Below the pieces are notes generated by a model that saw only the letters and a program-made list of their open reading frames with translations, ran no database searches and was not told the DNA's origin. Position numbers and translations under genes: made by a program. Positions 15,241 to 22,370 of a DNA stretch of 48,614 nt are shown here, one piece after another. The DNA comes from Streptomyces sp. NBC_01689 (lineage in GTDB: Bacteria; Actinomycetota; Actinomycetes; Streptomycetales; Streptomycetaceae): positions 1-48,614 of the forward strand of contig NZ_CP109593.1 in NCBI RefSeq assembly GCF_036250675.1. Reading direction: 5' to 3'. The number at the start of each line of letters is the position of its first letter. Positions within the stretch are counted from its first letter, which is position 1.

Positions 15241-16754
15241 GCACCTTCTACCCTCGCGCCACGCGCCGTGGTGCAGCCCTCGACTGGGTCAAGTTCGACG
15301 CCGAGCTCGCCCGCGACGGAAGCGTGGACACCGTCGACAAGGCGCTGTACGTGGCGATCGGGTCCTTCGTGGACGCCGAGACGCGGGAGAGCCCGGAGAC
15401 ATTCGAGATCGACCCGAACAACATCCCGCCGTGGGTGCCTACGCGGAAGCGGCTCGCGGAGTGCATCGGAAAGTCCGTCGACACCGTCGACCGGTCCACC
15501 AAGCGCCTGGAGACCCGCGGCTTGCTCAGGGTCCACCGGCGGCCGGACCCGACCAACCCGCGCCGGATGCTGCCGAGCGAGTACGAGCTCCTAGACCACC
15601 ACATCTGGGACGAGCGTGCCGCCCAGCGGGCCGCAGAGCGGGTGGCACGGCGGGCAGGGAAGGCGGAAGCCACCAGCTCAGGGGGTGGCCGCACCGATGC
15701 GGCTACCCCTGGCCGCATGGATGCGGCTACCCCTGGCCGCACCGGTGCGGCGGTAAAGGATCTGGAAGAAGTAGTTGAAGAAGACGAGGGAGAACTAGCG
15801 CCTTCGGCGCGTAGCGCCGCTGACGCCCGTAGGGCTAGTGCAGGTAGTAGCGCGTACTACGCGAAGAGCAGCGGCTCCGCCGCGACGAGAAAAGCGGGAT
15901 CGTCCTCGGTGAAGGGCAGCGGGAAAGCGACCGTGCCGGGTCCTCGTGACGGCGACGGCCCGGAGCTGTCGAAGGACGAGGCGGCAGCCTGCCGTGAGGT
16001 GGAGGCCGGCCTGCCCGCCCTCCTGGTCAAGAAGCTGCCGTTCGGGCACATCCCGACCGTGAACCGCCCGGCGGTGCTTGCCGCCCTCCAGTCCCGCACC
16101 CCGCAGCAGCTCGCAGACCGTGCCGCGCGCCGCTGGCTGGCTTACCGCTACGAGCCCGCTCTCCACGACGGCGAGCTGCGTTCCCCGGTTGGTGCGGCCT
16201 TGGAACTGATCGCCCCGACGCCGCACTGTCGCGACCTCTCCTGCGAGGACGGGTTCATGATCGACACCGGCGAGGAATGCCGGTTGTGCGTGAACCGCCG
16301 GGCAGACCGGCGGGCCGATCGGCTGGCCGGGAAGACCGTGCGCAGCGGCAAGGCGTCCGGCCCGGTTGCCGCTGCGGCCATCGAGTGCCACGACTGCGGC
16401 CGACCGTTCCCCGGCGCGGCCCCCGCCGACGGCGTGTGCAAGGAGTGCCACGAGGAGGCCGCCGCAACCGCGGCCGCGCTCTCCGCCAAGTGGTCCCAGA
16501 ACGCAGCGGACCGGCAGGCCCAGGAAGCCGCTGCTACCGCTGCTACCGCTGCTACCGCTGCGGCCGAGCAGGCGGAGCACCAGGAGCAGGAGCGCAAGGA
16601 GACCGAGGCCCGGCGTGCGGAAGAGGCGATGACCGCACAGCAGCGGGCAGAGGCCGACGAGACCGCGCGGGTCCGCGCTCAGCTCGCCCGGGACTTCCCC
16701 GACCTGGCCGCCGTCTCCCCGTCGGTCGCCCAGGGCTCCATGGCACCGTTCTAG
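15237..16754 (+). CDS. Winged-helix/zinc-finger protein, probable replication initiator, 505 aa
   Basis: ATG at 15237 overlaps the leader-peptide stop. Residues 60-120 (WVPTRKRLAECIGKSVDTVDRSTKRLETRGLLRVHRR) form a winged helix-turn-helix. Residues 150-235 are low complexity and overlie the iterons. Two four-Cys zinc sites follow (C331/C336/C348/C351 and C384/C387/C401/C404), then an Ala/Glu coiled coil and a short acidic end. No helicase or rolling-circle motif is seen. Internal iterons plus leader coupling make it the best Rep candidate on the plasmid; Streptomyces plasmids of the pSLA2 type likewise carry iterons inside rep. Alternative: a plasmid regulator. Confidence 0.75.
   Translation: MSTFYPRATRRGAALDWVKFDAELARDGSVDTVDKALYVAIGSFVDAETRESPETFEIDPNNIPPWVPTRKRLAECIGKSVDTVDRSTKRLETRGLLRVHRRPDPTNPRRMLPSEYELLDHHIWDERAAQRAAERVARRAGKAEATSSGGGRTDAATPGRMDAATPGRTGAAVKDLEEVVEEDEGELAPSARSAADARRASAGSSAYYAKSSGSAATRKAGSSSVKGSGKATVPGPRDGDGPELSKDEAAACREVEAGLPALLVKKLPFGHIPTVNRPAVLAALQSRTPQQLADRAARRWLAYRYEPALHDGELRSPVGAALELIAPTPHCRDLSCEDGFMIDTGEECRLCVNRRADRRADRLAGKTVRSGKASGPVAAAAIECHDCGRPFPGAAPADGVCKECHEEAAATAAALSAKWSQNAADRQAQEAAATAATAATAAAEQAEHQEQERKETEARRAEEAMTAQQRAEADETARVRAQLARDFPDLAAVSPSVAQGSMAPF
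15689..15750. repeat. Three palindromic iterons, candidate origin of replication
   Basis: CCGCA-N4-TGCGG occurs at 15689-15702, 15713-15726 and 15737-15750, precisely 24 bp apart, with the 10-bp linker GCTACCCCTG between them (TDAATPGR/MDAATPGR in protein). A purine-rich, AT-richer stretch (15751-15798) and two hairpins (15798-15811 GCGCC-ttc-GGCGC type; 15845-15861 GTAGTA/TACTAC) follow. Direct repeats beside easily melted DNA are the usual iteron origin layout. Origin function is inferred. Confidence 0.65.
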
Positions 16755-16922
16755 GCCCCGTACGGCCGCCCTGGTGTCTCCTCCGGACCCCGGGGCGACC
16801 GTACCGCCCAGAAGGCCCTACGCGGCCCTGAACGGCTCTGGGCGGCCCGTACAGCGCCGAACCCGGCCCCGGACCACCCTTGACCGATGTCTTGGGCGCA
16901 GGCCCCGTCCTTCAGGGCGGGG

Positions 16923-17105
16923 TTAGCCCATCCTCGCGTCGGAGCCGCGCAGCGGCGGAGTTCGCTCCGCTTCCTTCTGGGCCTCGGCGGCTCGGCGTAC
17001 CACGGCGACCAGCCACGAGTTCAGGGACCGGTCATCGGCCGCAGCGGCGGCTACGGCCGCGCGGTGGACGTCATCGGGGAAGCGCACGTTCACGTTCTTC
17101 GTCAT
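16923..17105 (-). CDS. Ribbon-helix-helix regulator divergent from tnpB, 60 aa
   Basis: ATG at 17105; TKNVNVRFPDDVHRAAVAAAAA then DRSLNSWLVAVVRRA is a classic Arc/HicB-type RHH fold (beta strand 3-9, helices 11-23 and 28-41). Its stop abuts the left-end hairpin, which can end its transcript. The 45-bp gap to tnpB contains CTAGCTATA and GCTAGAGTGTA, a likely operator, so it probably represses tnpB and itself. Confidence 0.85.
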   Translation of the reverse strand: MTKNVNVRFPDDVHRAAVAAAAADDRSLNSWLVAVVRRAAEAQKEAERTPPLRGSDARMG

Positions 17106-17114
17106 GGCACCATT

Positions 17115-17144
17115 CTGAAGCTAGCTATAAAGCGGTGCTAGAGT
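17115..17144 (+). promoter_or_regulatory. Promoter for leaderless tnpB
   Basis: CTGAAG (17115-17120) and TAGAGT (17139-17144) are spaced by 18 bp, and the ATG follows 7 bp after the -10 box with no ribosome site, implying a leaderless mRNA. Confidence 0.5.
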
Positions 17145-17150
17145 GTAGCC

Positions 17151-18305
17151 ATGCAGCTTCGGTACAACTTCCGCCTCGACCCCACGCCGGGCCAGCGCAC
17201 CGCGCTTGCCCAGGCGTTTGGGTGCGCGCGGGTCGTCTTCAACGACGGCCTCCGCGTCCGGCAGGAAGCCCACGCGGCGGGGCTGCCGTACATCAAGGAC
17301 ACCGACTTGCAGAAGCAGGTCATCACCGCCGCGAAGCGCGCCCCCGAGCGGGAGTGGCTGGGCGAGGTGTCGTCGGTGGTGCTGGTGCAGGCGCTCTCCG
17401 ACCTGCACACCGCGTACCGGAACTTCTTCGCCTCGGTCACCGGCAGGAGGAAGGGCCCAAAGGTGGCCGCTCCCCGGTTCCGGTCACGGAAGGACAACCG
17501 GCAGGCGATCCGGCTCACCCGCAACGGCTTCTCCCTTCGCTCGAACGGCCGCCTGTACGTGGCGAAGGTCGGCGAGATCCCCGTGCGCTGGTCCCGCGAG
17601 CTGCCCTCGGACCCGTCCTCGGTCACCGTGGTCAAGGACGCGGCCGGACGGTACTTCGCGAGCTTCGTCGTCCAGACCGACCCGTCCGAGGTGCTGCCGG
17701 AGACGACCGGCGACGTCGGAATCGACCTCGGCCTCACCCACTTCGCGGTGCTCTCCGACGGCCGGAAGGTGTCCTCTCCGAAGTTCCTGCGCCGGGCAGA
17801 GCGGAAGCTCCGCAAGGCGCAGCAGGCCCTCTCGCGCAAGCAGAAGGGCAGCAGCAACCGGAAGAAGGCCGCCGCCCGTGTGGCGCGGCTGCACGCCCGC
17901 GTCGCCGACGCGCGGCGGGACCACCACCACAAGCTGTCCACGGCGATCATCCGCGAGAACCAAGCGGTGTACGTCGAGGACCTGTGTGTGAAGGGTCTCG
18001 GCCGCACCCGGCTCGCGAAGTCCGTCCACGACGCCGGATGGGCCCAGTTCACGGCCATGTTGGAGTACAAGGCCGCCCGCTACGGGCGCACCTTCGGCAA
18101 GGTCGACCGCTGGCTCCCGTCCTCGCAGACCTGCCACGTGTGCATGGTCATCGACGGACCCAAGCCCCTCAACGTCCGGGAGTGGACGTGCCAGGGATGC
18201 CAGACCACCCACGACCGGGACGTGAACGCGGCCCGCATCGTGCTCGCCGCAGGACGTGCGGAGAGCCAAAACGCCTGCGGAGGGACCGTAAGCCCCTCCG
18301 TCTGA
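17151..18305 (+). CDS. tnpB: TnpB RNA-guided nuclease (transposase OrfB family), 384 aa
   Basis: Helical N-terminus (LRYNFRLDPTPGQRTALAQAFGCARVVFN), then a RuvC-like domain with all catalytic acids: D192 in GIDLGL, E276 in VYVEDL, D357 in HDRDVNAA. The zinc ribbon is C328/C331 and C347/C350. Length matches compact TnpB proteins, so it is predicted active. TnpB uses an RNA from the element's right end to cut DNA beside a short motif, helping the element persist. The predicted guide begins at 18399 (ATCGACTGCATCCGCC). Confidence 0.93.
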   Translation: MQLRYNFRLDPTPGQRTALAQAFGCARVVFNDGLRVRQEAHAAGLPYIKDTDLQKQVITAAKRAPEREWLGEVSSVVLVQALSDLHTAYRNFFASVTGRRKGPKVAAPRFRSRKDNRQAIRLTRNGFSLRSNGRLYVAKVGEIPVRWSRELPSDPSSVTVVKDAAGRYFASFVVQTDPSEVLPETTGDVGIDLGLTHFAVLSDGRKVSSPKFLRRAERKLRKAQQALSRKQKGSSNRKKAAARVARLHARVADARRDHHHKLSTAIIRENQAVYVEDLCVKGLGRTRLAKSVHDAGWAQFTAMLEYKAARYGRTFGKVDRWLPSSQTCHVCMVIDGPKPLNVREWTCQGCQTTHDRDVNAARIVLAAGRAESQNACGGTVSPSV

Positions 18306-18398
18306 CGGAAGGCAGGACCCGTTGAAACAGGAACCCACCGAGGCCCGCACCTTGCGGGCGGAAGGAATCCCGGTCCTTCAGGGCCGGGAGGACGTCAA
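18306..18398 (+). ncRNA. Predicted 3' part of TnpB guide RNA (omega RNA)
   Basis: Follows the tnpB stop and ends with CCCGGTCCTTCAGGGCCGGG-AGGACGTCAA. A further stem GCCCGCA/TGCGGGC lies at 18342-18358. Real omega RNAs usually extend into the tnpB coding end and use the flank (from 18399) as guide. Boundaries approximate. Confidence 0.6.
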
Positions 18399-18528
18399 AT
18401 CGACTGCATCCGCCCCGGCGAGGAACGCCGCCGGACCCGCCGGCCCCGTCCCCTCGGGCTGGATGAGGACGACGACGGCCAGGAGCAGAAGCTCCCCGCG
18501 GATCTCCCCGCCACCTGACCTCGTCCCG
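18399..18528 (+). pseudogene. C-terminal coding relic beside the TnpB element
   Basis: The frame IDCIRPGEERRRTRRPRPLG, LDEDDDGQEQKLPADLPAT, stop at 18526-18528, has G or C in nearly all third positions although it has no start. It begins exactly where the element ends, suggesting the element landed in, or deleted the front of, a gene. The parent gene is not identified. Confidence 0.4.
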
Positions 18529-18533
18529 GCACG

Positions 18534-18570
18534 ACGAAGGGCCCGGCGACGACGACGCCGGGCCCTTCGT
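18534..18570 (-). terminator. Terminator of the parAB operon
   Basis: Perfect 15-bp stem ACGAAGGGCCCGGCG/CGCCGGGCCCTTCGT with a 7-nt loop, 50 bp past the parB-like stop. Confidence 0.85.
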
Positions 18571-18620
18571 ACTCCGTCCCTACCAGCCAGGAGCAGGTGG
18601 CGGACAGTATGCACCCAGGG

Positions 18621-19613
18621 TCAGACACCCGGTGTAGCTGCGTCCTCGTCGGTGCGGTCCCGCATCCGGTGCGCCGTCCGGTTCGCGTACTGCCGCAGCT
18701 CGTGCCGTAGCCGCTCACCCCGGCCCGGGTCGTACAGCAGGGCGGCCGCGAGGACCCCGCCGCCTACCGCGTCGTAGATCTGCCGCTGCTGGGCGAGGGC
18801 CCGTTCCATCGTGCCGATGGCCTCCGCCCCCTCGTCCAGCTCGCCCTGGCCGATGTCGCCGCCGTCCGGCTGCGCCTCATCGGAGGCCTGCGCCGGTACC
18901 TGCGGCTGCGGCTGTGGCTCGGCCGGGGCGAGGCGGGGCACACGGCCCTCGGCGGCCGCCACGGTGAGGACGTCGCGCACCTGGTCCGGCCGGGCGAGGT
19001 GACCGGCCGGAGGCAGCACCGCGCGGGCCTCCGCAAGGTCCGCAGCCGTGACCTTCCTGTCGCCCCGCAGCTCCTGGACCCCCCGGTACAGGGCCACGGT
19101 CACCTCCGGGCCGTACTCCTTGAGCGTGGGCGCGAGCTCCCGGGCCTGCGCCTCGTTGATGTCTCCAATTGGAGACACCAGGGCGGCGGGCCGCCATCCC
19201 TCGATCATCCGGTAGGCGTGCGCCCGCTTCATCTCCCACACCTCGTCGACGTAGTCGGCGAACGTCGCGTGTGTCTCCCGGTACAGGCGGGCCCGGTTGA
19301 TGATGTCCAGCGCCTTGCCCGCGACGATGACGGACTTCCGGAACCCGTGGAGCGCCTGCTCGCACACGGCCAGGTGCGCACGCTCCTCGTCGTCCAGCGG
19401 GCTCGTCACGGTCTCCGCGACGTCGTACGGCGTGGGGAGCTGCGCGACGGTCACCGGCGTCGACACGTCCGCGCCGGTCAGCGTCGCAACGACTCCAGCG
19501 GACTGCGCGGCCGCCGCCTCCCCGGCGCCGGCCTCCAGCTCCTCGCCCTTGTCGACGTCGTCGGGCTCGGCGCTACGGGTCGACGGCATGACCAGGCTGC
19601 GACGACGGCTCAC
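18621..19613 (-). CDS. parB: ParB-like partition DNA-binding protein, 330 aa
   Basis: GTG at 19613 overlaps the parA stop by 4 bp (GTGA); the ATG at 19589 is the alternative. The middle region (LDDEERAHLAVCEQALHGF... FADYVDEVWEMKRAHAYRMIEGWRPAALVS... NEAQARELAP) matches the helix-turn-helix portion of actinobacterial plasmid partition proteins rather than chromosomal ParB. The C-terminal third is Pro/Gln-rich followed by helices. Binding a centromere and stimulating ParA is the expected job. The coding sequence contains an 18-bp palindrome spelled with codons unusual for this plasmid. Confidence 0.8.
   Translation of the reverse strand: MSRRRSLVMPSTRSAEPDDVDKGEELEAGAGEAAAAQSAGVVATLTGADVSTPVTVAQLPTPYDVAETVTSPLDDEERAHLAVCEQALHGFRKSVIVAGKALDIINRARLYRETHATFADYVDEVWEMKRAHAYRMIEGWRPAALVSPIGDINEAQARELAPTLKEYGPEVTVALYRGVQELRGDRKVTAADLAEARAVLPPAGHLARPDQVRDVLTVAAAEGRVPRLAPAEPQPQPQVPAQASDEAQPDGGDIGQGELDEGAEAIGTMERALAQQRQIYDAVGGGVLAAALLYDPGRGERLRHELRQYANRTAHRMRDRTDEDAATPGV
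19160..19177. promoter_or_regulatory. 18-bp perfect palindrome inside parB, candidate parS
   Basis: TGTCTCC-AATT-GGAGACA. On the coding strand it uses TCT, CCA, ATT and GGA, rare choices in this GC3-rich genome, which suggests selection on the DNA itself. The arms match those at 7402-7419. Confidence 0.6.
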
Positions 19614-20575
19614 GCTGCGGCCCCCGGCGTCTGCAGGAGGATGCGCGCGGCCTGGTCGTAGTCCCCGGCCGCCGTCGACTTCGGCGCGTACAGCCGCACC
19701 GGCTGCTCCGCGATCGGAGCCTCCGCCGCGCGGACGTTCCGCCGGATCGGCACGACGACCGCCTCCGGGTAGTCCTCGCTCACCTTCGTGGCGAGCTGCC
19801 GGGCAAAGTCGCTCTTGTCCCACGCGGTGAGGAAGACCGCGCCGACCTTGAGCTTCGGGTTGGTCTTGCGCTGGACGCTGCGGATCGTGCGGTCCAGCGA
19901 CGCCATCGCCTTCATGTCCAGGCCGCCCACCTTCACGGGCACCAGGGCCTCGTCCCCGGCGGTGAGCGCGGCGACGGTGACCAGACCGAGAGACGGGGCA
20001 GCGTCGATCAGCGTCACGTCGTACGGCGAGTGTCCGCCGGCCTCCTCCGCCTCCTGGGCGAGCGCGGCCGCGATGGCGTTCTCCGCCCCGATCGGCCGCT
20101 CGTACTCCACCCGCGACAGGTCCAGCCCGGACGGCACGATGTCGACGCCGTCGAACAGGGTGGGATAGGTCGCCTCGGCCAGCGTGCACTCGTCGAAGAA
20201 CACCGACCGCAGCGAGTGGCGCGGCGAGTCGGCCGGGTACTGCGGCAGGAGCCACACCGACAGGGCGGCCTCCTGGTGGTCGGCGTCGATCACGCGGACC
20301 CGGAGACCACCAGAGGCCAGTGCGGCGGCGAGCTCCACCACGGTGGTGGTCTTGCCCGCCCCGCCCTTCTGGTTCACGACGACGTACGTTCGGGGCGGCT
20401 CCGCAGGGCGGAACGTTGCCGGTACGAGGATCTGCGGCCGCCATGCCTGGTACGGCGTATCGGCGTCCCAGGCGGAGACAGTCTCCAGCCGGTCACCGGC
20501 CGGAATGTCGAGAGATGGCAGTGCGATCCGTGGCGGCCCCCCGGGGCCGAGCGGTTCTCCAGGTGATGTAGTCAT
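19610..20575 (-). CDS. parA: ParA-family partition ATPase, 321 aa
   Basis: The ATG at 20575 (MTTSPGEPLGPGG) is preferred; the longer frame to 20707 runs over a terminator. Deviant Walker A KGGAGKTT at 70-77 with the signature lysine, VIDADHQEA as the A' region, and LIDAAPSLG as Walker B. A 60-residue N-terminal extension precedes the ATPase. It drives plasmid segregation with the ParB-like partner encoded immediately downstream. A GGAGACAGTCTCC inverted motif (20474-20486) near its start may be a control site. Confidence 0.95.
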   Translation of the reverse strand: MTTSPGEPLGPGGPPRIALPSLDIPAGDRLETVSAWDADTPYQAWRPQILVPATFRPAEPPRTYVVVNQKGGAGKTTTVVELAAALASGGLRVRVIDADHQEAALSVWLLPQYPADSPRHSLRSVFFDECTLAEATYPTLFDGVDIVPSGLDLSRVEYERPIGAENAIAAALAQEAEEAGGHSPYDVTLIDAAPSLGLVTVAALTAGDEALVPVKVGGLDMKAMASLDRTIRSVQRKTNPKLKVGAVFLTAWDKSDFARQLATKVSEDYPEAVVVPIRRNVRAAEAPIAEQPVRLYAPKSTAAGDYDQAARILLQTPGAAA

Positions 20576-20688
20576 GCCCGCGAACCTAACGGGCCGCCCT
20601 GGCTGGAATGTCCCCGCGGTCGTTCTCCGCGCCGACAGGCGTCCTCGAGAACCCGGCGCAGCCGGTAGCCTCCGCGCTGCGGCCGCCC

Positions 20689-20733
20689 CATCCTTGCCCG
20701 CCTTCATCCGGCTGATTTGCGAGGGGCGGCCGC
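20689..20733 (-). terminator. Terminator between RHH regulator and parA
   Basis: GCGGCCGCCCC (20689-20699) and GGGGCGGCCGC (20723-20733), perfect 11-bp stem with a 23-nt loop. The rest of the 176-bp gap holds nothing recognised. Confidence 0.65.
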
Positions 20734-20751
20734 ACTCAGCAGCTGTTCAGG

Positions 20752-21138
20752 TCAGCCCTCGCCGTTCTGCGCTTCACCGGGCGGGACCAGGGTGAGCGTC
20801 GGCTGCTTCGGAGCGCGCCGGGCGTCGGTGGCGCTGAGTGCGAGCATGACCGTGCCGTCCAGGTAGGCGGCGATCAGGGTGTCCAGGAGAAGACTGATGC
20901 GCCGCTCCCCGACAGCGGACTCCGCGCGGGCGAACACGTCGTCAGGCAGGGGCACGACGACGCGGCCCCGGTCGGGTTGCTGCCCACGGCTCTCCGGCAG
21001 GTCGACGGTGACGTGCCCCTCGACGTAGCCGCGCAGGAGCAGCTCCACCGTCTGCTGGGCGGTGAGGAATGCATCGTCGGCGTCGGCGACGCGGCGGTAG
21101 CGGGCCCGGTCGAGCCACAGGTTGCGCTTACGGCGCAT
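20752..21138 (-). CDS. Tandem ribbon-helix-helix regulator, 128 aa
   Basis: ATG at 21138 with AGGAGA 10 bp upstream; the longer frame to 21189 enters the operator. Two RHH-like units follow each other: RNLWLDRARYRRVADADDAF then TVELLLRGYVEG, and VVVPLPDDVFARAESA then RISLLLDTLIAAYLDG. A single chain could thus mimic an RHH dimer. It is divergent from the DUF488 gene across a long dyad that it probably binds. Confidence 0.75.
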   Translation of the reverse strand: MRRKRNLWLDRARYRRVADADDAFLTAQQTVELLLRGYVEGHVTVDLPESRGQQPDRGRVVVPLPDDVFARAESAVGERRISLLLDTLIAAYLDGTVMLALSATDARRAPKQPTLTLVPPGEAQNGEG

Positions 21139-21179
21139 GGCGGGAGATCTCCTGTCCGCAGGGGGTGATCGGCGCGCCG

Positions 21180-21238
21180 ACTCTATCACCTGACAGTGTC
21201 GGAAATCAGCGATCTATGACACCCAAAAGTGATAGAGT
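21180..21238. promoter_or_regulatory. 59-bp symmetric dyad between divergent genes
   Basis: ACTCTATCAC-N6-GTGTC-N17-GACAC-N6-GTGATAGAGT is perfectly symmetric in arms and spacing. TAGAGT, a -10-like box, occurs in each outer arm, one per direction, so binding could shut both promoters. A 12-bp palindrome TCGGCGCGCCGA (21169-21180) abuts it. Confidence 0.75.
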
Positions 21239-21293
21239 TGGTCTTGTTCAAACCACTCCCCACCAGGGGAAACGAGCGAAAGGCCCTCACTCA

Positions 21294-21719
21294 ATGCCCA
21301 CCCTCGCCACCTGCACCTACCAGGAGTTCACGCCCGACATGGGCATCCCGGTCCGCACCACGGCCGGACACCCCCGGTTCCGCCTCGGCTACAAGGTGGC
21401 CGGCCACGCGAAGACCCTCACTCCGACCCGGGCCCTCCTCGCCCAGAACCTCCCCGAGGACGCCTACGAGTTCAGCTACCGGCGCCAGCTGACCGAGGTC
21501 GGCATCGACGCCATCCGCGCCGAACTCGAAGCGATCGCCGCACAGCACGAGTCCGGCCGCCCCCTCGTCCTCCTGTGCTTCGACCGCCTCAACAAGCCGG
21601 GCAACTGGTGCCACAGGACCCAGGCCGCCCGCTTCCTGACCGAGCAGACCGGCCAGGAGATCCCCGAGCTCGGTGCCTGCCCCGCCCCCGCGGCCCCCGC
21701 ACTGTTCGACACCAAGTAG
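21294..21719 (+). CDS. DUF488-family protein, 141 aa
   Basis: ATG at 21294. The diagnostic C-terminal block LVLLCFDRL...NWCHRTQAARFLTEQTGQEIPEL (93-130) carries the family's Cys and CHR motif, preceded by YRRQLTEVGIDAIRAEL. DUF488 proteins are small cytoplasmic proteins of uncertain, perhaps metal- or nucleotide-related, function. It is controlled from the dyad shared with the tandem RHH protein and has its own terminator. Confidence 0.85.
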   Translation: MPTLATCTYQEFTPDMGIPVRTTAGHPRFRLGYKVAGHAKTLTPTRALLAQNLPEDAYEFSYRRQLTEVGIDAIRAELEAIAAQHESGRPLVLLCFDRLNKPGNWCHRTQAARFLTEQTGQEIPELGACPAPAAPALFDTK

Positions 21720-21735
21720 GCCCGGACACGAGAAC

Positions 21736-21770
21736 GGCCGCCAGCAGGAGCAGCAACTCCACTGGCGGCC
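21736..21770 (+). terminator. Terminator after DUF488 gene
   Basis: GGCCGCCAG/CTGGCGGCC, perfect 9-bp stem. Confidence 0.75.
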
Positions 21771-21841
21771 TCGCGACCCGACACCCGTAAGTGATTCGGC
21801 GGGCGGTATGTGACCACCGGCCCCGCCAGATAGGACGCACC

Positions 21842-22303
21842 GTGAAGGCTATCCGCCCGACCACTCTCCTCGGCACCCTGCGCCGCGCCGCCCGCACCAC
21901 CGGCGATGCCGTCCGATCCGCCACCCCGGCCGCCCTGGCCCGGGCCGTGGCCGCAGCCGCCCGAACCAACCGCGAGCGCATCGTCGCTGGCCCCGACGCC
22001 GAAGAGCCGCCGACGGCCGAGGAGATCGCCCAGGCCGCAGAGGAGCACGAGCGGGCCCGCGAGCTCTACAACCGGGGCGCACGCGAGAAGCGCGCCGCGA
22101 GGAAGGTCCTTGAGCGCGCCGCCACCGGCGAGTACGGGTCCTGGTCCGTCACCTGGGTCCAGTCCACCCGCACCGACTGGGACCGCGAGGCCATCGCCGC
22201 CGTGTTCGCCGAGCTCGGCCGGGAGATCCCGACCAAGCCGTCCGCGCCCACGCTCACGCTGACCCGGGCCGAGCAGTCCGCCGAGTTCCCGGCCGCCGCG
22301 TAG
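21842..22303 (+). CDS. Hypothetical helical protein, 153 aa
   Basis: GTG at 21842 preceded by AGGA; a frame to 21791 lacks a ribosome site. Arg/Ala-rich N-terminus, then a helical EEIAQAAEEHERARELYNRGARE region and a GSWSVTWVQSTRTDWDREAI segment. No family recognised. Confidence 0.7.
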   Translation: MKAIRPTTLLGTLRRAARTTGDAVRSATPAALARAVAAAARTNRERIVAGPDAEEPPTAEEIAQAAEEHERARELYNRGAREKRAARKVLERAATGEYGSWSVTWVQSTRTDWDREAIAAVFAELGREIPTKPSAPTLTLTRAEQSAEFPAAA

Positions 22304-22318
22304 CCCCCCAGCACAGAC

Positions 22319-22353
22319 GAGGGCCCGCCGACCATCACGGTCGGCGGGCCCTC
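22319..22353. terminator. Bidirectional terminator
   Basis: Perfect 15-bp stem GAGGGCCCGCCGACC/GGTCGGCGGGCCCTC with a 5-nt loop between convergent genes. Confidence 0.9.
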
Positions 22354-22370
22354 CGTCGTGGGACGAGTCG

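Larger units (their letters stand above)
16885..18398 (+). mobile_element. IS200/IS605-type TnpB element without TnpA
   Basis: Both ends carry the same hairpin with paired changes: CCCCGTCCTTCAGGGCGGGG at 16903-16922 and CCCGGTCCTTCAGGGCCGGG at 18369-18388. The right end continues AGGACGTCAA, the typical 3' end of the TnpB guide RNA. The bases before the left end are TTGAC (16880-16884), a plausible target-adjacent motif. Cargo is a divergent RHH gene and tnpB; there is no Y1 or serine transposase, so it depends on one supplied in trans. Exact borders are inferred. Confidence 0.75.

Noticed and set aside
15689..15750. Iterons explained only as a protein repeat (DAATPGR)
   Set aside because: The palindromic CCGCA/TGCGG halves are conserved to the base with exact 24-bp spacing, and a related palindrome lies outside the gene.
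16758..16852. Three CCGTAC motifs after rep as additional iterons
   Set aside because: Spacing is irregular (41 and 48 bp) and the motif is short and common in this GC-rich DNA.
16880..18325. Plus-strand 481-codon frame across tnpB
   Set aside because: Out-of-frame shadow of tnpB, Arg/Pro-rich, crosses the RHH gene and the element end.
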